Below, one piece after another: positions 51,898-61,144 of a stretch of 64,000 nucleotides of DNA (the first letter of the stretch is position 1; each line of letters begins with the position of its first letter). The stretch lies in NCBI RefSeq assembly GCF_049562855.1, contig NZ_CP186925.1, forward strand, positions 62,001 through 126,000, written 5' to 3'. The position numbers and the translations under genes were made by a program. The DNA is from Ruminococcus_C callidus. GTDB lineage: Bacteria; Bacillota; Clostridia; Oscillospirales; Ruminococcaceae. The notes under the pieces were generated by a model. It was not told the DNA's origin. It made no database searches and saw only the letters and a list, made by a program, of their open reading frames with translations.

Positions 51898-53271
51898 ATG
51901 ACACCGCAACTGATTTACAACCACAGCATCGAGGATTCTGATATTCATAATTTATGTGAAGACCTGGTGCAATATTCCGATATTGCTCCGAAATATTATG
52001 AACGCTTCGATGTGAAACGCGGCTTGAGAAATGCAGACGGTTCCGGCGTCATTGCTGGGATTACCCGTATCTGTATGGTACACGGCTACGTGATGAGCGA
52101 GGGCGAACGCCAGCCGATCCCCGGCCAGCTCATCTACCGCGGTTATGATATTAACGACCTCATTGAAAATGCAGAACGGGAAGACCGCTATGTGTTTGAG
52201 GAAGTCGCATACCTGCTGCTGTTCGGCAGGCTCCCCAACGGGGCAGATCTGGAACGCATGACCCGTTCGCTGGGTGTGCGGCGGGAACTGCCGCCGGGAT
52301 TTCTGGTGGACTCCATTATGCAGTCCCCGTCCAACAACATCATGAACAAGCTGGCGAGAAGTATCCTGTCCCTGTATTCCTATTCGGACGTGACAGAAAA
52401 CACCACTATTGAAGATGAAATGTCCATCGCTCTGGATCTGATCGCCAAGATGCCCATTCTCATGGACGGTGCCTATCAGGCAAAGCGGCACAAGTATGAC
52501 AACGCCAGCCTGATTATGCACCCGCTGCGTCCGGAGGAAAACACCGCAGAATCCATTCTGTCCCTGATCCGGAACGACCGTTCCTATACCAAGGCAGAGG
52601 CACAGCTGCTGGATACCCTGCTGGCACTCCACGCAGACCACGGCGGCGGAAACAACTCCACCTTTGCCTGCCGCGTGGCAACGTCCTCCGGTACAGACCC
52701 CTTTGCGGCATATACCTCCGCGATCAACTCCCTCAAGGGACCCCGCCACGGCGGTGCGAACATCAAGGTCATTCAGATGCTGGACGACATCAAGGCACAC
52801 GTGGCACACTGGGAGAACGAGGGCGAAGTGGCAGACTACCTCACCAAGATCCTCCGGAAGGAAGCCAACGACGGCTCCGGTTTGATCTACGGTATGGGAC
52901 ATGCGGTATATACGCTGTCCGACCCCCGTGCAGTGATCCTGAAGCGGAAAGCAATGGCTCTGGCTGCGGGCAAGGAGATCGAACGGGAGTTCAGACTGCT
53001 GGATACGGTTGAAAAGCTGACACCGGAACTGATGAAATCGGTCCGCGGCAATGACAAGGTGGTCTGTGCCAATGTGGACATGTACTCCGGTCTGGTGTAT
53101 CGCATGCTGGGCATTCCGGACGAGTTGTTCACGCCGCTGTTCGCCACCGCCAGAATGGTGGGCTGGGCGGCACACCGTATGGAAGAGCTTCTCACCGGAA
53201 AACGAATTATCCGACCGGCATATAAGGCGATCGCAAAGTCGAAGGAGTACGTTCCGCTATGCGATCGGTAA
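51898..53271 (+). CDS. gltA: Citrate synthase
   Basis: A 457-residue enzyme that condenses oxaloacetate and acetyl-CoA. Catalytic residues lie in HADHGGGNNSTFACR, GPRHGGAN and GMGHAVYTLSDPR, and the C-terminal Asp in ANVDMYSG. The first 45 residues are an extra N-terminal part seen in clostridial enzymes. It likely feeds 2-oxoglutarate and glutamate synthesis in an incomplete cycle. AAAAGGAGG precedes the ATG. The start of the next gene lies inside its last codons. Confidence 0.95.
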   Translation: MTPQLIYNHSIEDSDIHNLCEDLVQYSDIAPKYYERFDVKRGLRNADGSGVIAGITRICMVHGYVMSEGERQPIPGQLIYRGYDINDLIENAEREDRYVFEEVAYLLLFGRLPNGADLERMTRSLGVRRELPPGFLVDSIMQSPSNNIMNKLARSILSLYSYSDVTENTTIEDEMSIALDLIAKMPILMDGAYQAKRHKYDNASLIMHPLRPEENTAESILSLIRNDRSYTKAEAQLLDTLLALHADHGGGNNSTFACRVATSSGTDPFAAYTSAINSLKGPRHGGANIKVIQMLDDIKAHVAHWENEGEVADYLTKILRKEANDGSGLIYGMGHAVYTLSDPRAVILKRKAMALAAGKEIEREFRLLDTVEKLTPELMKSVRGNDKVVCANVDMYSGLVYRMLGIPDELFTPLFATARMVGWAAHRMEELLTGKRIIRPAYKAIAKSKEYVPLCDR

Positions 53272-54599
53272 AGCATTCTATGATGCGGCGGCGGCGGTGG
53301 CTGCCAGCCGCATTTTGCCTACTTTGCTGCCTGCTGTTTTCCGGCTGTACGCCGGGGGCGACGGTGGATTCCCTGCTGAAACCGCCCAGTCTGAGCAAGG
53401 AACAGCAGCAGATCTATCTGGCACTACAGGACGCAGTGGGCAGCGGCATCACCCTGCAATACCCCAGAGCCGGAGCCAATCTGTCTGCCTTTACGGTAGT
53501 CGATCTGGACAACGACGGCGAGGACGAAGCGTTGGTGTTCTATAAGAAAACCAGCCTTACCGCCATGGAAAACGGTCTGCGGCTCAGCGTATTGGATCAG
53601 GTGAAGGGGGAGTGGATGTCGGTCTGCGACCGTCCGGCAGACGGCACGGAAGTGGAACGCATCGTCATCTCTCCCATGGGCAGCGAAGATTCCCAGAATC
53701 AGATCTTCGTGGGCTACAGCGGCGTAGACCAGTCGGACAAATCCCTGACCGTCTACCGCTACAGCGACAGCGAAGTGCAGCAGCTGTTCACTGCCGCGTA
53801 TACCATGTTTGACGTGGCAGATCTGGACGGCGATCAGGCACAGGAACTGCTGGTGCTGGGGAAACTCACCGAAAACACTTCCTCCTCTGCGGCAATGTAC
53901 CGCCTGCAAAACGGGACGGTAAAGGACAATGGCAAGCTGGATCTGCGGACTGGCTTTACGGATTTCAGTCAGGTGCAGTACGGCAGACTGGAGGACGGCA
54001 CCACCGGCATCTATATCGACGGTGCCATAGGTCCCTCCTCGCTGCAAACGGAAGTCCTCCACGTACAGGGAGAAACGCTGGCGTATGTGCTCGCCGACAG
54101 CGATGTGGTGGCAAAGACCAATCGCTCTGTAGGCTATCTGTCCATGGACTTGGACGAGGACGGCAGCGTGGAGATTCCGGTGCAGGAGCCGTTTCCCGGC
54201 TATGGTGCAGATTCCTCCGATCAGGTGCGGCTGACACGCTGGCTGGGCGTTTCCGGCAGCCAGCTGCAAGAGAAAATGCGGGGGTATTTCAGCCTGAATG
54301 ACGGCTGTATGTTCCTGCTGCCGCAGTCGTGGTACGATAAAGTGACGGCAGTGACGGATACCCTCACGGGAGATATTGTCTTTTGCCGCTATGACGGCGA
54401 GATGAACGACCATATGACAGAGCTGCTGCGGTACAGCGTGGCACAGGATACGGAATCACAGGAAGAACGGGACACGGAGGGCTATCAGCTGCTCCACACC
54501 CGCGGCAAAGCTTCCTATTATATGAAAGCCGCCGAAACCGACGACCCGCTGGCACAGCCGTGGCAGAACCTTATGGTGCGGTTCCGGTTCGTGCAGTGA
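53259..54599 (+). CDS. Lipoprotein with beta-propeller-like repeats
   Basis: A 446-residue exported lipoprotein. A signal with lipobox LLFSGC (lipidated Cys near residue 30) is followed by an extracellular domain. The domain contains calcium-loop-like VVDLDNDGEDEALVFY, VADLDGDQAQELLVLG and MDLDEDGSVEIPV segments typical of FG-GAP/VCBS-like blades. Start ATG 53259 overlaps the citrate synthase end by 13 bases, with GGAG inside that gene, so it is translationally coupled. The link to the following two-component system (113 bases later) suggests a role in its signal, which is inference. Ligand unknown. Confidence 0.8.
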   Translation: MRSVKHSMMRRRRWLPAAFCLLCCLLFSGCTPGATVDSLLKPPSLSKEQQQIYLALQDAVGSGITLQYPRAGANLSAFTVVDLDNDGEDEALVFYKKTSLTAMENGLRLSVLDQVKGEWMSVCDRPADGTEVERIVISPMGSEDSQNQIFVGYSGVDQSDKSLTVYRYSDSEVQQLFTAAYTMFDVADLDGDQAQELLVLGKLTENTSSSAAMYRLQNGTVKDNGKLDLRTGFTDFSQVQYGRLEDGTTGIYIDGAIGPSSLQTEVLHVQGETLAYVLADSDVVAKTNRSVGYLSMDLDEDGSVEIPVQEPFPGYGADSSDQVRLTRWLGVSGSQLQEKMRGYFSLNDGCMFLLPQSWYDKVTAVTDTLTGDIVFCRYDGEMNDHMTELLRYSVAQDTESQEERDTEGYQLLHTRGKASYYMKAAETDDPLAQPWQNLMVRFRFVQ

Positions 54600-54712
54600 G
54601 TGGCGGGAGCGTGACGGCTGGGCGTTTTTGGTATGGATCAGATTTCACAGAGGATCCCATACATTCCCCAGATCAAACCCAAACAGAGGTGTACCCAAAC
54701 AGAGGTGTAGAG

Positions 54713-55411
54713 ATGAAACGAATTTTAGTGTGTGAAGATGAAGATGTGATTCGGGACTTTGTCGTCATTAACCTCAAGCGTGCCGGCTATGACGTTTGTG
54801 ATGTCGGCTGCGGCGAGGACGCACTGCGTGTGTTCGAAGAAGAACACGGCAATTTTGACATTGTCCTGCTGGATATTATGATGCCCGGCATTGACGGCTT
54901 TACCGTCTGCAAAAAGCTGCGGGAAAAGAGTTCTACCATCGGCATCATTATGCTGACTGCCAGAACACAGGAAATGGATAAGGTCAGCGGGCTGATGTTC
55001 GGGGCGGACGACTATATCACAAAGCCGTTTTCCCCCTCGGAACTGACAGCCAGAGTGGACGCGATCTATCGCCGTGTCTGCATGAGCTTTATCAAGGACG
55101 AACAGTCGCCGGTGATCGAAAGCGGCCCGTTTACCCTGAATCTGAAAAGCCGCACCGTCACCAAAAACGGCAAGCTGATTGACCTGACACAGGTGGAATA
55201 CCAGATCATGGAGTATTTTCTCAATAACCAGAATACGGCACTGGATCGTGCCAGCATTCTGAACCATATCTGGGGCGACGGTTATTTCGGCGATGATAAA
55301 ATTGTCGATGTCAATATCCGCCGCATTCGCATGAAGATTGAAGAAGAACCCAGCAAGCCGCAGTATATTACGACGATCTGGGGTTATGGATATAAGTGGA
55401 ATGACAAATAA
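54713..55411 (+). CDS. OmpR/PhoB-family response regulator
   Basis: A 232-residue regulator. The receiver has CEDED, phosphoacceptor Asp54 in LLDIMMPG, LTAR and Lys104 in ITKPF. The winged-helix domain ends with ITTIWGYGYKW. The start at 54713 has AGAGGTG in front; the leader contains a 16-base direct repeat (ACCCAAACAGAGGTGT twice, about 54677-54708) that duplicates the ribosome binding site. It overlaps the kinase gene by 11 bases. Its sequence resembles WalR/PhoP-type regulators in general but not enough for a name. Confidence 0.92.
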   Translation: MKRILVCEDEDVIRDFVVINLKRAGYDVCDVGCGEDALRVFEEEHGNFDIVLLDIMMPGIDGFTVCKKLREKSSTIGIIMLTARTQEMDKVSGLMFGADDYITKPFSPSELTARVDAIYRRVCMSFIKDEQSPVIESGPFTLNLKSRTVTKNGKLIDLTQVEYQIMEYFLNNQNTALDRASILNHIWGDGYFGDDKIVDVNIRRIRMKIEEEPSKPQYITTIWGYGYKWNDK

Positions 55412-56846
55412 ACGCAGACGCAGCCCGAAAAAACGTGCCGGAAGTTCGATCACCCGCCGCTGGGTCATCAACAATCTGGGGATCATTGCACTGGTGCTGA
55501 CAGTGCTGGATTTCGCGTTTATCTACATCATGCAGAATTATTATTATAGTGCTTCTCAGCAGTATCTGAACACGAAGATCAGTTCCGTGACCGGTGTCCT
55601 GAGCCGCTATGCACAGGACGCGGACATCAACTTTTCCTCGGAAATGCGGAGTACCATCGAAAACTTTTCCGACAAGGACAAAATGGAACTCATGGCGATC
55701 AATTCCCGCGGACGGGTGGCACTGACCTCCTCCGGCTTCACACCGGCGGAGGGTGCCGCCATGCCGGATTATGAAGCCGTCATGGACGGCGGCGACGGCT
55801 ACTGGGTCGGCAAGCAGGGCGGTGAAACCATTATGGCGGTTTCCGTGGATATTTCCGATATGAACACGGAATACAACGCCATTCGGGTGGTGGCTTCTCT
55901 GGAACAGATCCAGAGCACAGTGAATTCCTATGTGTGGGGTGTCAGTGCCTTGTGTGCCGGCGTGCTGCTGCTGCTGGTGGTGACCGGACTGTATTTCATA
56001 CGCTCCATTGTCCGCCCCATTAAGCAGATCAACGCCACGACCAAGAAATACGCCAAGGGAGATTTCTCTGTCCGCATTCAGGAGAACAGCAGCGACGAGA
56101 TCGGCGACCTCTGCGTGTCCATTAACCAGATGGCGGACGAACTCTCCAATACGGAGAACATGAAGAACGAGTTCATCTCCTCGGTGTCCCATGAACTGCG
56201 GACACCGCTGACGGCGATCAAGGGCTGGGCGGAAACCATGTGCATGGAAGCCGACCCCGACACCGTACAGCGTGGCGTGCATGTCATCGTGAACGAAACC
56301 GAACGGCTGTCCGAAATGGTTGAGGAACTGCTGGATTTTTCCCGCATGCAAAGCGGACGGTTCTCGCTCCAGTGTGCCACCATGGACGTGCTGGCGGAAC
56401 TGGGGGACGCGGTGCTCATCTATACCGAAAAGGCAAAGCGGGAGAATATCCGCATCATCTATCAGGAACCGGAAATGCTGCCCTTTGTCTACGGGGATAA
56501 AAACCGTATCCGGCAGGTGTTCATCAACGTCATTGACAACGCCATTAAGTACTCCAATTCCGGCAGCACCATTACCATTAGTGCGGAAGAAGTGGGGAAC
56601 ATGATACAGGTGACGATCACCGACAACGGCGTGGGCATCAGCGAAGCCGACCTGCCCCGCGTCAAGACCAAGTTTTTCAAGGCAAACCACACCCGTCGCG
56701 GCTCCGGTATCGGACTTGCTGTGGCAGATGAGATCATTACCATGCACGGCGGCAGGCTGGACATTACCAGCGAACTGAACGTGGGAACCAATGTGACCAT
56801 TACGCTGCCGGTAGAGCCGCAACGCCGCAGCAGTGCCACCACATAA
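55401..56846 (+). CDS. Sensor histidine kinase with HAMP domain
   Basis: A 481-residue kinase with TM1 about residues 25-45, an extracellular sensor of about 130 residues, and TM2 about 179-200. HAMP covers 201-252 (RPIKQINATTKKYAKGDFS; key part RPIKQI). The phosphoacceptor is His264 in SHELRTP, followed by N box DNAIKYSNSG, DNGVGISEAD and GIGLAV. The start overlaps the regulator end, with alternative ATG at 55386. The sensor domain could be Cache or PAS-like by size. It pairs with the preceding regulator. Confidence 0.92.
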   Translation: MTNKRRRSPKKRAGSSITRRWVINNLGIIALVLTVLDFAFIYIMQNYYYSASQQYLNTKISSVTGVLSRYAQDADINFSSEMRSTIENFSDKDKMELMAINSRGRVALTSSGFTPAEGAAMPDYEAVMDGGDGYWVGKQGGETIMAVSVDISDMNTEYNAIRVVASLEQIQSTVNSYVWGVSALCAGVLLLLVVTGLYFIRSIVRPIKQINATTKKYAKGDFSVRIQENSSDEIGDLCVSINQMADELSNTENMKNEFISSVSHELRTPLTAIKGWAETMCMEADPDTVQRGVHVIVNETERLSEMVEELLDFSRMQSGRFSLQCATMDVLAELGDAVLIYTEKAKRENIRIIYQEPEMLPFVYGDKNRIRQVFINVIDNAIKYSNSGSTITISAEEVGNMIQVTITDNGVGISEADLPRVKTKFFKANHTRRGSGIGLAVADEIITMHGGRLDITSELNVGTNVTITLPVEPQRRSSATT

Positions 56847-56878
56847 CACGAAGGGAGCAGAGATGCAGAAGTACCCAA

Positions 56879-56924
56879 GGCAACACCGCACAAAGCCCGC
56901 CTGACGGCTTTGTACGGTGTTGCC
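56879..56924. repeat. Short foldback hairpin after the kinase
   Basis: GGCAACACCGCACAAAGCC and GGCTTTGTACGGTGTTGCC pair with one mismatch; the loop is CGCCTGAC. It is 30 bases past the kinase stop and may end its transcript. Confidence 0.85.
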
Positions 56925-57010
56925 ATAAGGGTGTCAGGCTGGACGTTGATGCAGACTGGGACGTTGTGAAAAACACGATCTCGATTGAATGAGAAAGGAA
57001 ACAGATACAT

Positions 57011-57985
57011 ATGGCAAAACAACCCAGAGAAAACCCCAAGCACATGACCAAGATCGGCGGACAGGCACTGATCGAGGGCGTGATGATGAAAGGGGCAGAC
57101 ACCGGTGCAATGGCGTGTCGCCTGCCCAACGGCGAGATCGACGTAGAAACGTGGGCGGAGAACAACGGCAAAAATATGCCGTGGTACCGGAAGTGTCCTT
57201 TTGTGCGGGGCAGCTTCAACTTCGTTCTGTCCATGAAAGACGGCTATCGCTGCCTGACTAAGTCGGCAGAAAAACAGGTTCCGGAGGACGGAGAAGACGA
57301 CACCGAAGAAATGAACCGCTTTGAAAAATGGCTGGACGAAAAGCTGGGGGATAAGCTGTTCGGCATCATTATGACCATTGGCATGATCGTCGGCATTGCC
57401 GTTGCCATTGGTCTGTTTGTATTCCTGCCGAAATTCCTCATCGGGCAGCTGATCTCCCACACCGCCATTCCCGACAACAGCCGCTTTGTGCGGTCGCTGC
57501 TGGAGGGCATTATCAAGATCGCGATCTTTTTGGGGTACATGGCGTGTACCGGTCTGATGAAAGATATTCGCCGTACCTATGAATACCACGGGGCAGAACA
57601 CAAGACCATCGCCTGCTATGAAGCGGGCGAGGAACTGACCGTGGAGAACGTCAAAAAGCACACTCGTTTCCACCCTCGCTGCGGAACCAGTTTTATTTTC
57701 ATCACCCTGATCGTCAGCATTCTGGTAATGTGCATCGTGCCCATTTATCAGGTGCTGCCCCGTGTGATCGTCAGCATTCTGCTGCTGCCGGTGGTGGTCG
57801 GGATCTCCTATGAGTTTATCCGTATCGCCGGCAAAAGCAACAACTGGCTGACCCGTGCCCTGTCGTGGCCCGGTCTGCAAATCCAGCGGATCACCACGCG
57901 GGAACCGGACGCATCACAGATCGAGTGTGCCATTGCTGCACTGAAGCCCTGCATTCCGGAGGACATGGAGGACGACAAGTGGTAA
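57011..57985 (+). CDS. DUF1385 membrane protein (YqhQ family)
   Basis: A 324-residue protein. It starts with the family signature GGQALIEGVMMKG, has membrane segments at about 110-140, 160-185 and 215-260, and carries YHGAEHKTIACYE with FHPRCGTSF. The conserved His/Cys residues suggest metal binding. The reaction is unknown, but the gene is commonly beside prmC and prfA in Firmicutes. GAAAGGAAACAG precedes the start. Its stop overlaps the next gene by 7 bases. Confidence 0.9.
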   Translation: MAKQPRENPKHMTKIGGQALIEGVMMKGADTGAMACRLPNGEIDVETWAENNGKNMPWYRKCPFVRGSFNFVLSMKDGYRCLTKSAEKQVPEDGEDDTEEMNRFEKWLDEKLGDKLFGIIMTIGMIVGIAVAIGLFVFLPKFLIGQLISHTAIPDNSRFVRSLLEGIIKIAIFLGYMACTGLMKDIRRTYEYHGAEHKTIACYEAGEELTVENVKKHTRFHPRCGTSFIFITLIVSILVMCIVPIYQVLPRVIVSILLLPVVVGISYEFIRIAGKSNNWLTRALSWPGLQIQRITTREPDASQIECAIAALKPCIPEDMEDDKW

Positions 57986-58821
57986 ATACGCCCCGTGCCG
58001 CCATGCAGGCGGTGCAGCAGAAACTGGCAGAAGCGGGACTGGATTCGGTGCAGTTCGAAAGCCGCATTCTGCTGGAAACCGTGCTGGAACTGCCCTATGG
58101 GGCACCTCTCCCGCAGCAGCCCCTGACCGGAGCCCAGCAGCAGCGTCTGGCGGAACTGACCGCACGCCGCTGTGCCCATGAACCGCTACAGTATCTCTGC
58201 GGCACATGGGAATTTTTCGGGCTGGAGTTTCAGGTGGGAGAGGGTGTGCTGATCCCGCGGCAGGATACCGAAACATTGGTGGAAGCGGTGCTGGAACTGC
58301 GAAAGAATGAGCCGTCCACCTGTTTGCTGGATCTTTGCAGCGGCTCCGGCTGTATCCCGTCGGCACTGTCGGTGCACCTGTCCGGTGTCACCGGTGCCGT
58401 GCTGGAACTTTCGCCGGAAGCAATGGGCTATCTCCGGCAGAACCTGAAACGCCACGCTCCCCAGCTGGAGTGCATCGCCGGGGACGTGCTGCACCCGCCG
58501 GCGGAACTGCTGCACCGGCAGTTCCACATCATCACCTGTAACCCGCCCTATCTCACCGCAGCAGATATGGAGCAGCTTCAGCCGGAAGTCGCCCGTGAAC
58601 CGGAAACCGCCCTGTTCGGCGGCACCGACGGGCTGGACTTCTACCGAAAGCTGACTCCCCTGTGGAAGCCGGCACTCCGGCCGGCTGGCTGGCTGGTGTA
58701 TGAGGTGGGAGCAGGACAGGCACCGGACGTGGAAGCGATCCTACAGGAAAACGGCTATGCCCAGGTACACACCGTCCCCGACCTCACAGGCATCGGACGC
58801 GTCGTGCTGGGGCAGCGGTAG
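57979..58821 (+). CDS. prmC: Release factor glutamine methyltransferase PrmC
   Basis: A 280-residue SAM-dependent enzyme that methylates the GGQ glutamine of release factors. The helical N-terminal domain precedes LLDLCSGSGCIPSALS (SAM motif, near residue 115) and CNPPYLT, the NPPY motif that binds glutamine. The start is a GTG at 57979 with GGAGGAC 7 bases before it, inside the DUF1385 end. prfA does not follow; a repeat block and recA do. Confidence 0.92.
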   Translation: MVNTPRAAMQAVQQKLAEAGLDSVQFESRILLETVLELPYGAPLPQQPLTGAQQQRLAELTARRCAHEPLQYLCGTWEFFGLEFQVGEGVLIPRQDTETLVEAVLELRKNEPSTCLLDLCSGSGCIPSALSVHLSGVTGAVLELSPEAMGYLRQNLKRHAPQLECIAGDVLHPPAELLHRQFHIITCNPPYLTAADMEQLQPEVAREPETALFGGTDGLDFYRKLTPLWKPALRPAGWLVYEVGAGQAPDVEAILQENGYAQVHTVPDLTGIGRVVLGQR

Positions 58822-58907
58822 GAATTTCGGGATATGCGGCGGGGTGCGGAAATCAATTTTCAAAAATATGTTGATTTAAATTGTGCCAAATTATGAAGTT
58901 TGACAAG

Positions 58908-59175
58908 TGAGGCTCCCCTGAAAGGGCACCCGCAGGGCGTGCCTTGTGCTGAGCTGGCAGTGCGTAGCACTGACTGAGGGGTTTCCACTTATGCCGAAAA
59001 CGTCATAAAAAGATTTTACGAAAAACCCCTCCACCACCTAACGGTGGTTCCCCTCGTACTGAGCGGTCCCCTCTGCCCTGCGGGCATCTCCCCACCCCGT
59101 GGGGAGTCACCCCTTTCAGGGGAGGCTGATTCCTATCGTTTTGTAGTAGGGGCAGATGCCCACATCTGCCGGTGA
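58908..59175. repeat. Composite repeat modules before recA
   Basis: GGCTCCCCTGAAAGGGCACC to CTGACTGAGGGG on the left and CCCCTCCACCACCTAACGG to CCCTTTCAGGGGAGG on the right face each other. They are followed by GGGGCAGATGCCCACATCTGCC, a variant of the terminal palindrome (key part GCAGATG-CATCTGC). There is no T/A hairpin or GCGGCG block. It fills the prmC-recA gap; no SOS box was recognised here. Confidence 0.8.
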
Positions 59176-59230
59176 CGATTGACCGTAAGGAGCGAATGCA
59201 TTCGCTATACCAGATAAAGGACGATAATTT

Positions 59231-60463
59231 ATGGCAAAAGCAGATCTGAAGAAAAAGGTGGTACTGGATATTCCCACCACCGAGGAAGAAAAGAAAAAGG
59301 CACTCCAGAGTGCCATTGCACATATCACAAAAGTATACGGTACCGGTGCGATCATGCGGCTGGGGGAGAACAAGGCGAACCTGAATGTGGAAGCCATTCC
59401 CACCGGCTCCATGATGCTGGACATGGCTCTGGGCATCGGCGGCGTACCCCGCGGCCGTATCGTGGAACTGTACGGACCGGAAAGTTCCGGTAAGACCACC
59501 GTTGCTCTGCACATTATCGCAGAGGCACAGAAAATGGGCGGCGAAGTGGCGTTTATCGACGTGGAACACGCCCTCGACCCCACCTATGCCGAAGCACTGG
59601 GCGTGAACATCGACAACCTGCTGGTTTCCCAGCCGGACAGCGGTGAACAGGCTCTGGAAATTGCCGAAGCACTGGTACGCTCCGGAGCCATTGACGTGCT
59701 GGTCGTGGACTCTGTGGCAGCCCTCACCACCAAGGCGGAGATCGACGGCGAAATGGGTGACAGCCACGTGGGACAGCTGGCACGTCTGATGTCCCAGGCA
59801 ATGCGGAAGCTGACCGCCGTGATCTCCAAGTCCAAGTGCGTGGCGATCTTCATCAATCAGGTGCGGGAAAAGATCGGCGTGATGTACGGCAATCCGGAAA
59901 CCACTCCCGGCGGCCGTGCCCTGAAATTTTACGCTTCTGTCCGCATGGAAGTCCGCCGCGGCGAACCCATTAAGGACGGCAGCAGCCAGATCGGCAACCG
60001 CACCAAGGTGAAGATCAACAAGAACAAGGTCGCTCCGCCGTTCCGCGAAGCCGAGTTCGATATTCTCTACGGACAGGGCATCTCCCGTACCGGCGAGGTC
60101 ATCGACGTGGCTGTGGAACTGGGCATCGTCAAAAAGGGCGGTGCGTGGTTCAGCTATCAGGATCAGAAGCTGGGACAGGGACGGGAAAACGCCAAGAAAA
60201 TACTGGAGGACAACCCCGAACTGATGAAGGAGATCGAAGCCCAGATCCTGGAACACAAGGACGAACTCATGGCATCGACCAAGAAGAAAAAGAAGAAGTC
60301 CAAGCTGGAAGAAGCTGCGGCAAAGGCTGCCGGAGAGAACACCGAGGCACCGGAGGACGGCGGCGAAGTGCTGGAAGCCGAGGGCGAGTTCAACTCGCTG
60401 GAGGACGGCGAAAATCTGGAGATCAGTGCAGAGGACGACTTCGAAGAATTCGATCCGGCGTAA
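59231..60463 (+). CDS. recA: Recombinase RecA with charged C-terminal extension
   Basis: A 410-residue strand-exchange ATPase. Walker A is GPESSGKT (residues 82-89), Walker B is VLVVDSVAALT, and the L2 loop region contains GVMYGNPETTPGG. The last 60 or so residues are a Lys run (KKKKKKSK) followed by an acidic tail (EDDFEEFD), longer than the usual 350-residue form. The acidic tail is known in other RecA proteins to damp DNA binding. A weak site (AAAGGACG) precedes the start. recX follows after 14 bases. Confidence 0.96.
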   Translation: MAKADLKKKVVLDIPTTEEEKKKALQSAIAHITKVYGTGAIMRLGENKANLNVEAIPTGSMMLDMALGIGGVPRGRIVELYGPESSGKTTVALHIIAEAQKMGGEVAFIDVEHALDPTYAEALGVNIDNLLVSQPDSGEQALEIAEALVRSGAIDVLVVDSVAALTTKAEIDGEMGDSHVGQLARLMSQAMRKLTAVISKSKCVAIFINQVREKIGVMYGNPETTPGGRALKFYASVRMEVRRGEPIKDGSSQIGNRTKVKINKNKVAPPFREAEFDILYGQGISRTGEVIDVAVELGIVKKGGAWFSYQDQKLGQGRENAKKILEDNPELMKEIEAQILEHKDELMASTKKKKKKSKLEEAAAKAAGENTEAPEDGGEVLEAEGEFNSLEDGENLEISAEDDFEEFDPA

Positions 60464-60477
60464 GGTGACGGCACAGC

Positions 60478-61113
60478 ATGACCATTACCACACTGGCTGC
60501 CCATAAGGGCAACACCTGGAAACTCGAGCTGGACGACTCCGGCGAACTGTATTTTCTCCACGTTTCTGTGGTGCAGCGGTGCGGTCTGCAAAAGGGCATG
60601 ACGCTGACACCGCAGCAGTGGGAGCAGGTGCAGACTACGGAACTCGCCCGCAAGGCGTACCAGTACGCCTGCTTCCTGCTGGATCGGCGGGGCTACAGCT
60701 ATCAGGAAATGTTCCGGAAGCTGGAGCCGAAATATCCCCAGTCCGTCTGCTATGCCACAGTAGACCGGCTGGCGAAGTTCGGGCAGATCAATGACCGAGC
60801 CTATGCGGAACAGCTGGCACACCACTATGTGGAAGTGAAGCACTTCGGGCTGCGGCGGGCACGGCAGGAGATGTACCGGCGGGGACTGCTGGACGAACAC
60901 ATCACCGAGGCACTGGAGCCCTATGAGGACGAGGTGACAGGGGGAATATTGGAGGAATTGGTGGCGGGGAAGTACCGGAAGTATTTTCTGGATCCCGACG
61001 ACCGCCGGACGATTGAAAAGGGGAAAGCTGCACTGGTACGGCAGGGGTATCGCTTCAGCGAGATCAACGCCGCGGTGCAGGCATTTTTGGAAGAAATGGA
61101 AAATGTGGAATAA
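60478..61113 (+). CDS. recX: Regulatory protein RecX
   Basis: A 211-residue helical protein of the RecX family, recognised by the three tandem three-helix motifs, for example LDRRGYSYQEMFRKL and FGLRRARQEMYRRGL. It caps RecA filaments and limits recombination. It is cotranscribed with recA. The N-terminal 60 residues form an extra small domain common in Firmicutes. Confidence 0.9.
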   Translation: MTITTLAAHKGNTWKLELDDSGELYFLHVSVVQRCGLQKGMTLTPQQWEQVQTTELARKAYQYACFLLDRRGYSYQEMFRKLEPKYPQSVCYATVDRLAKFGQINDRAYAEQLAHHYVEVKHFGLRRARQEMYRRGLLDEHITEALEPYEDEVTGGILEELVAGKYRKYFLDPDDRRTIEKGKAALVRQGYRFSEINAAVQAFLEEMENVE

Positions 61114-61144
61114 GGATCTCAAGCAGGAGATTTGGAGGGGTATT

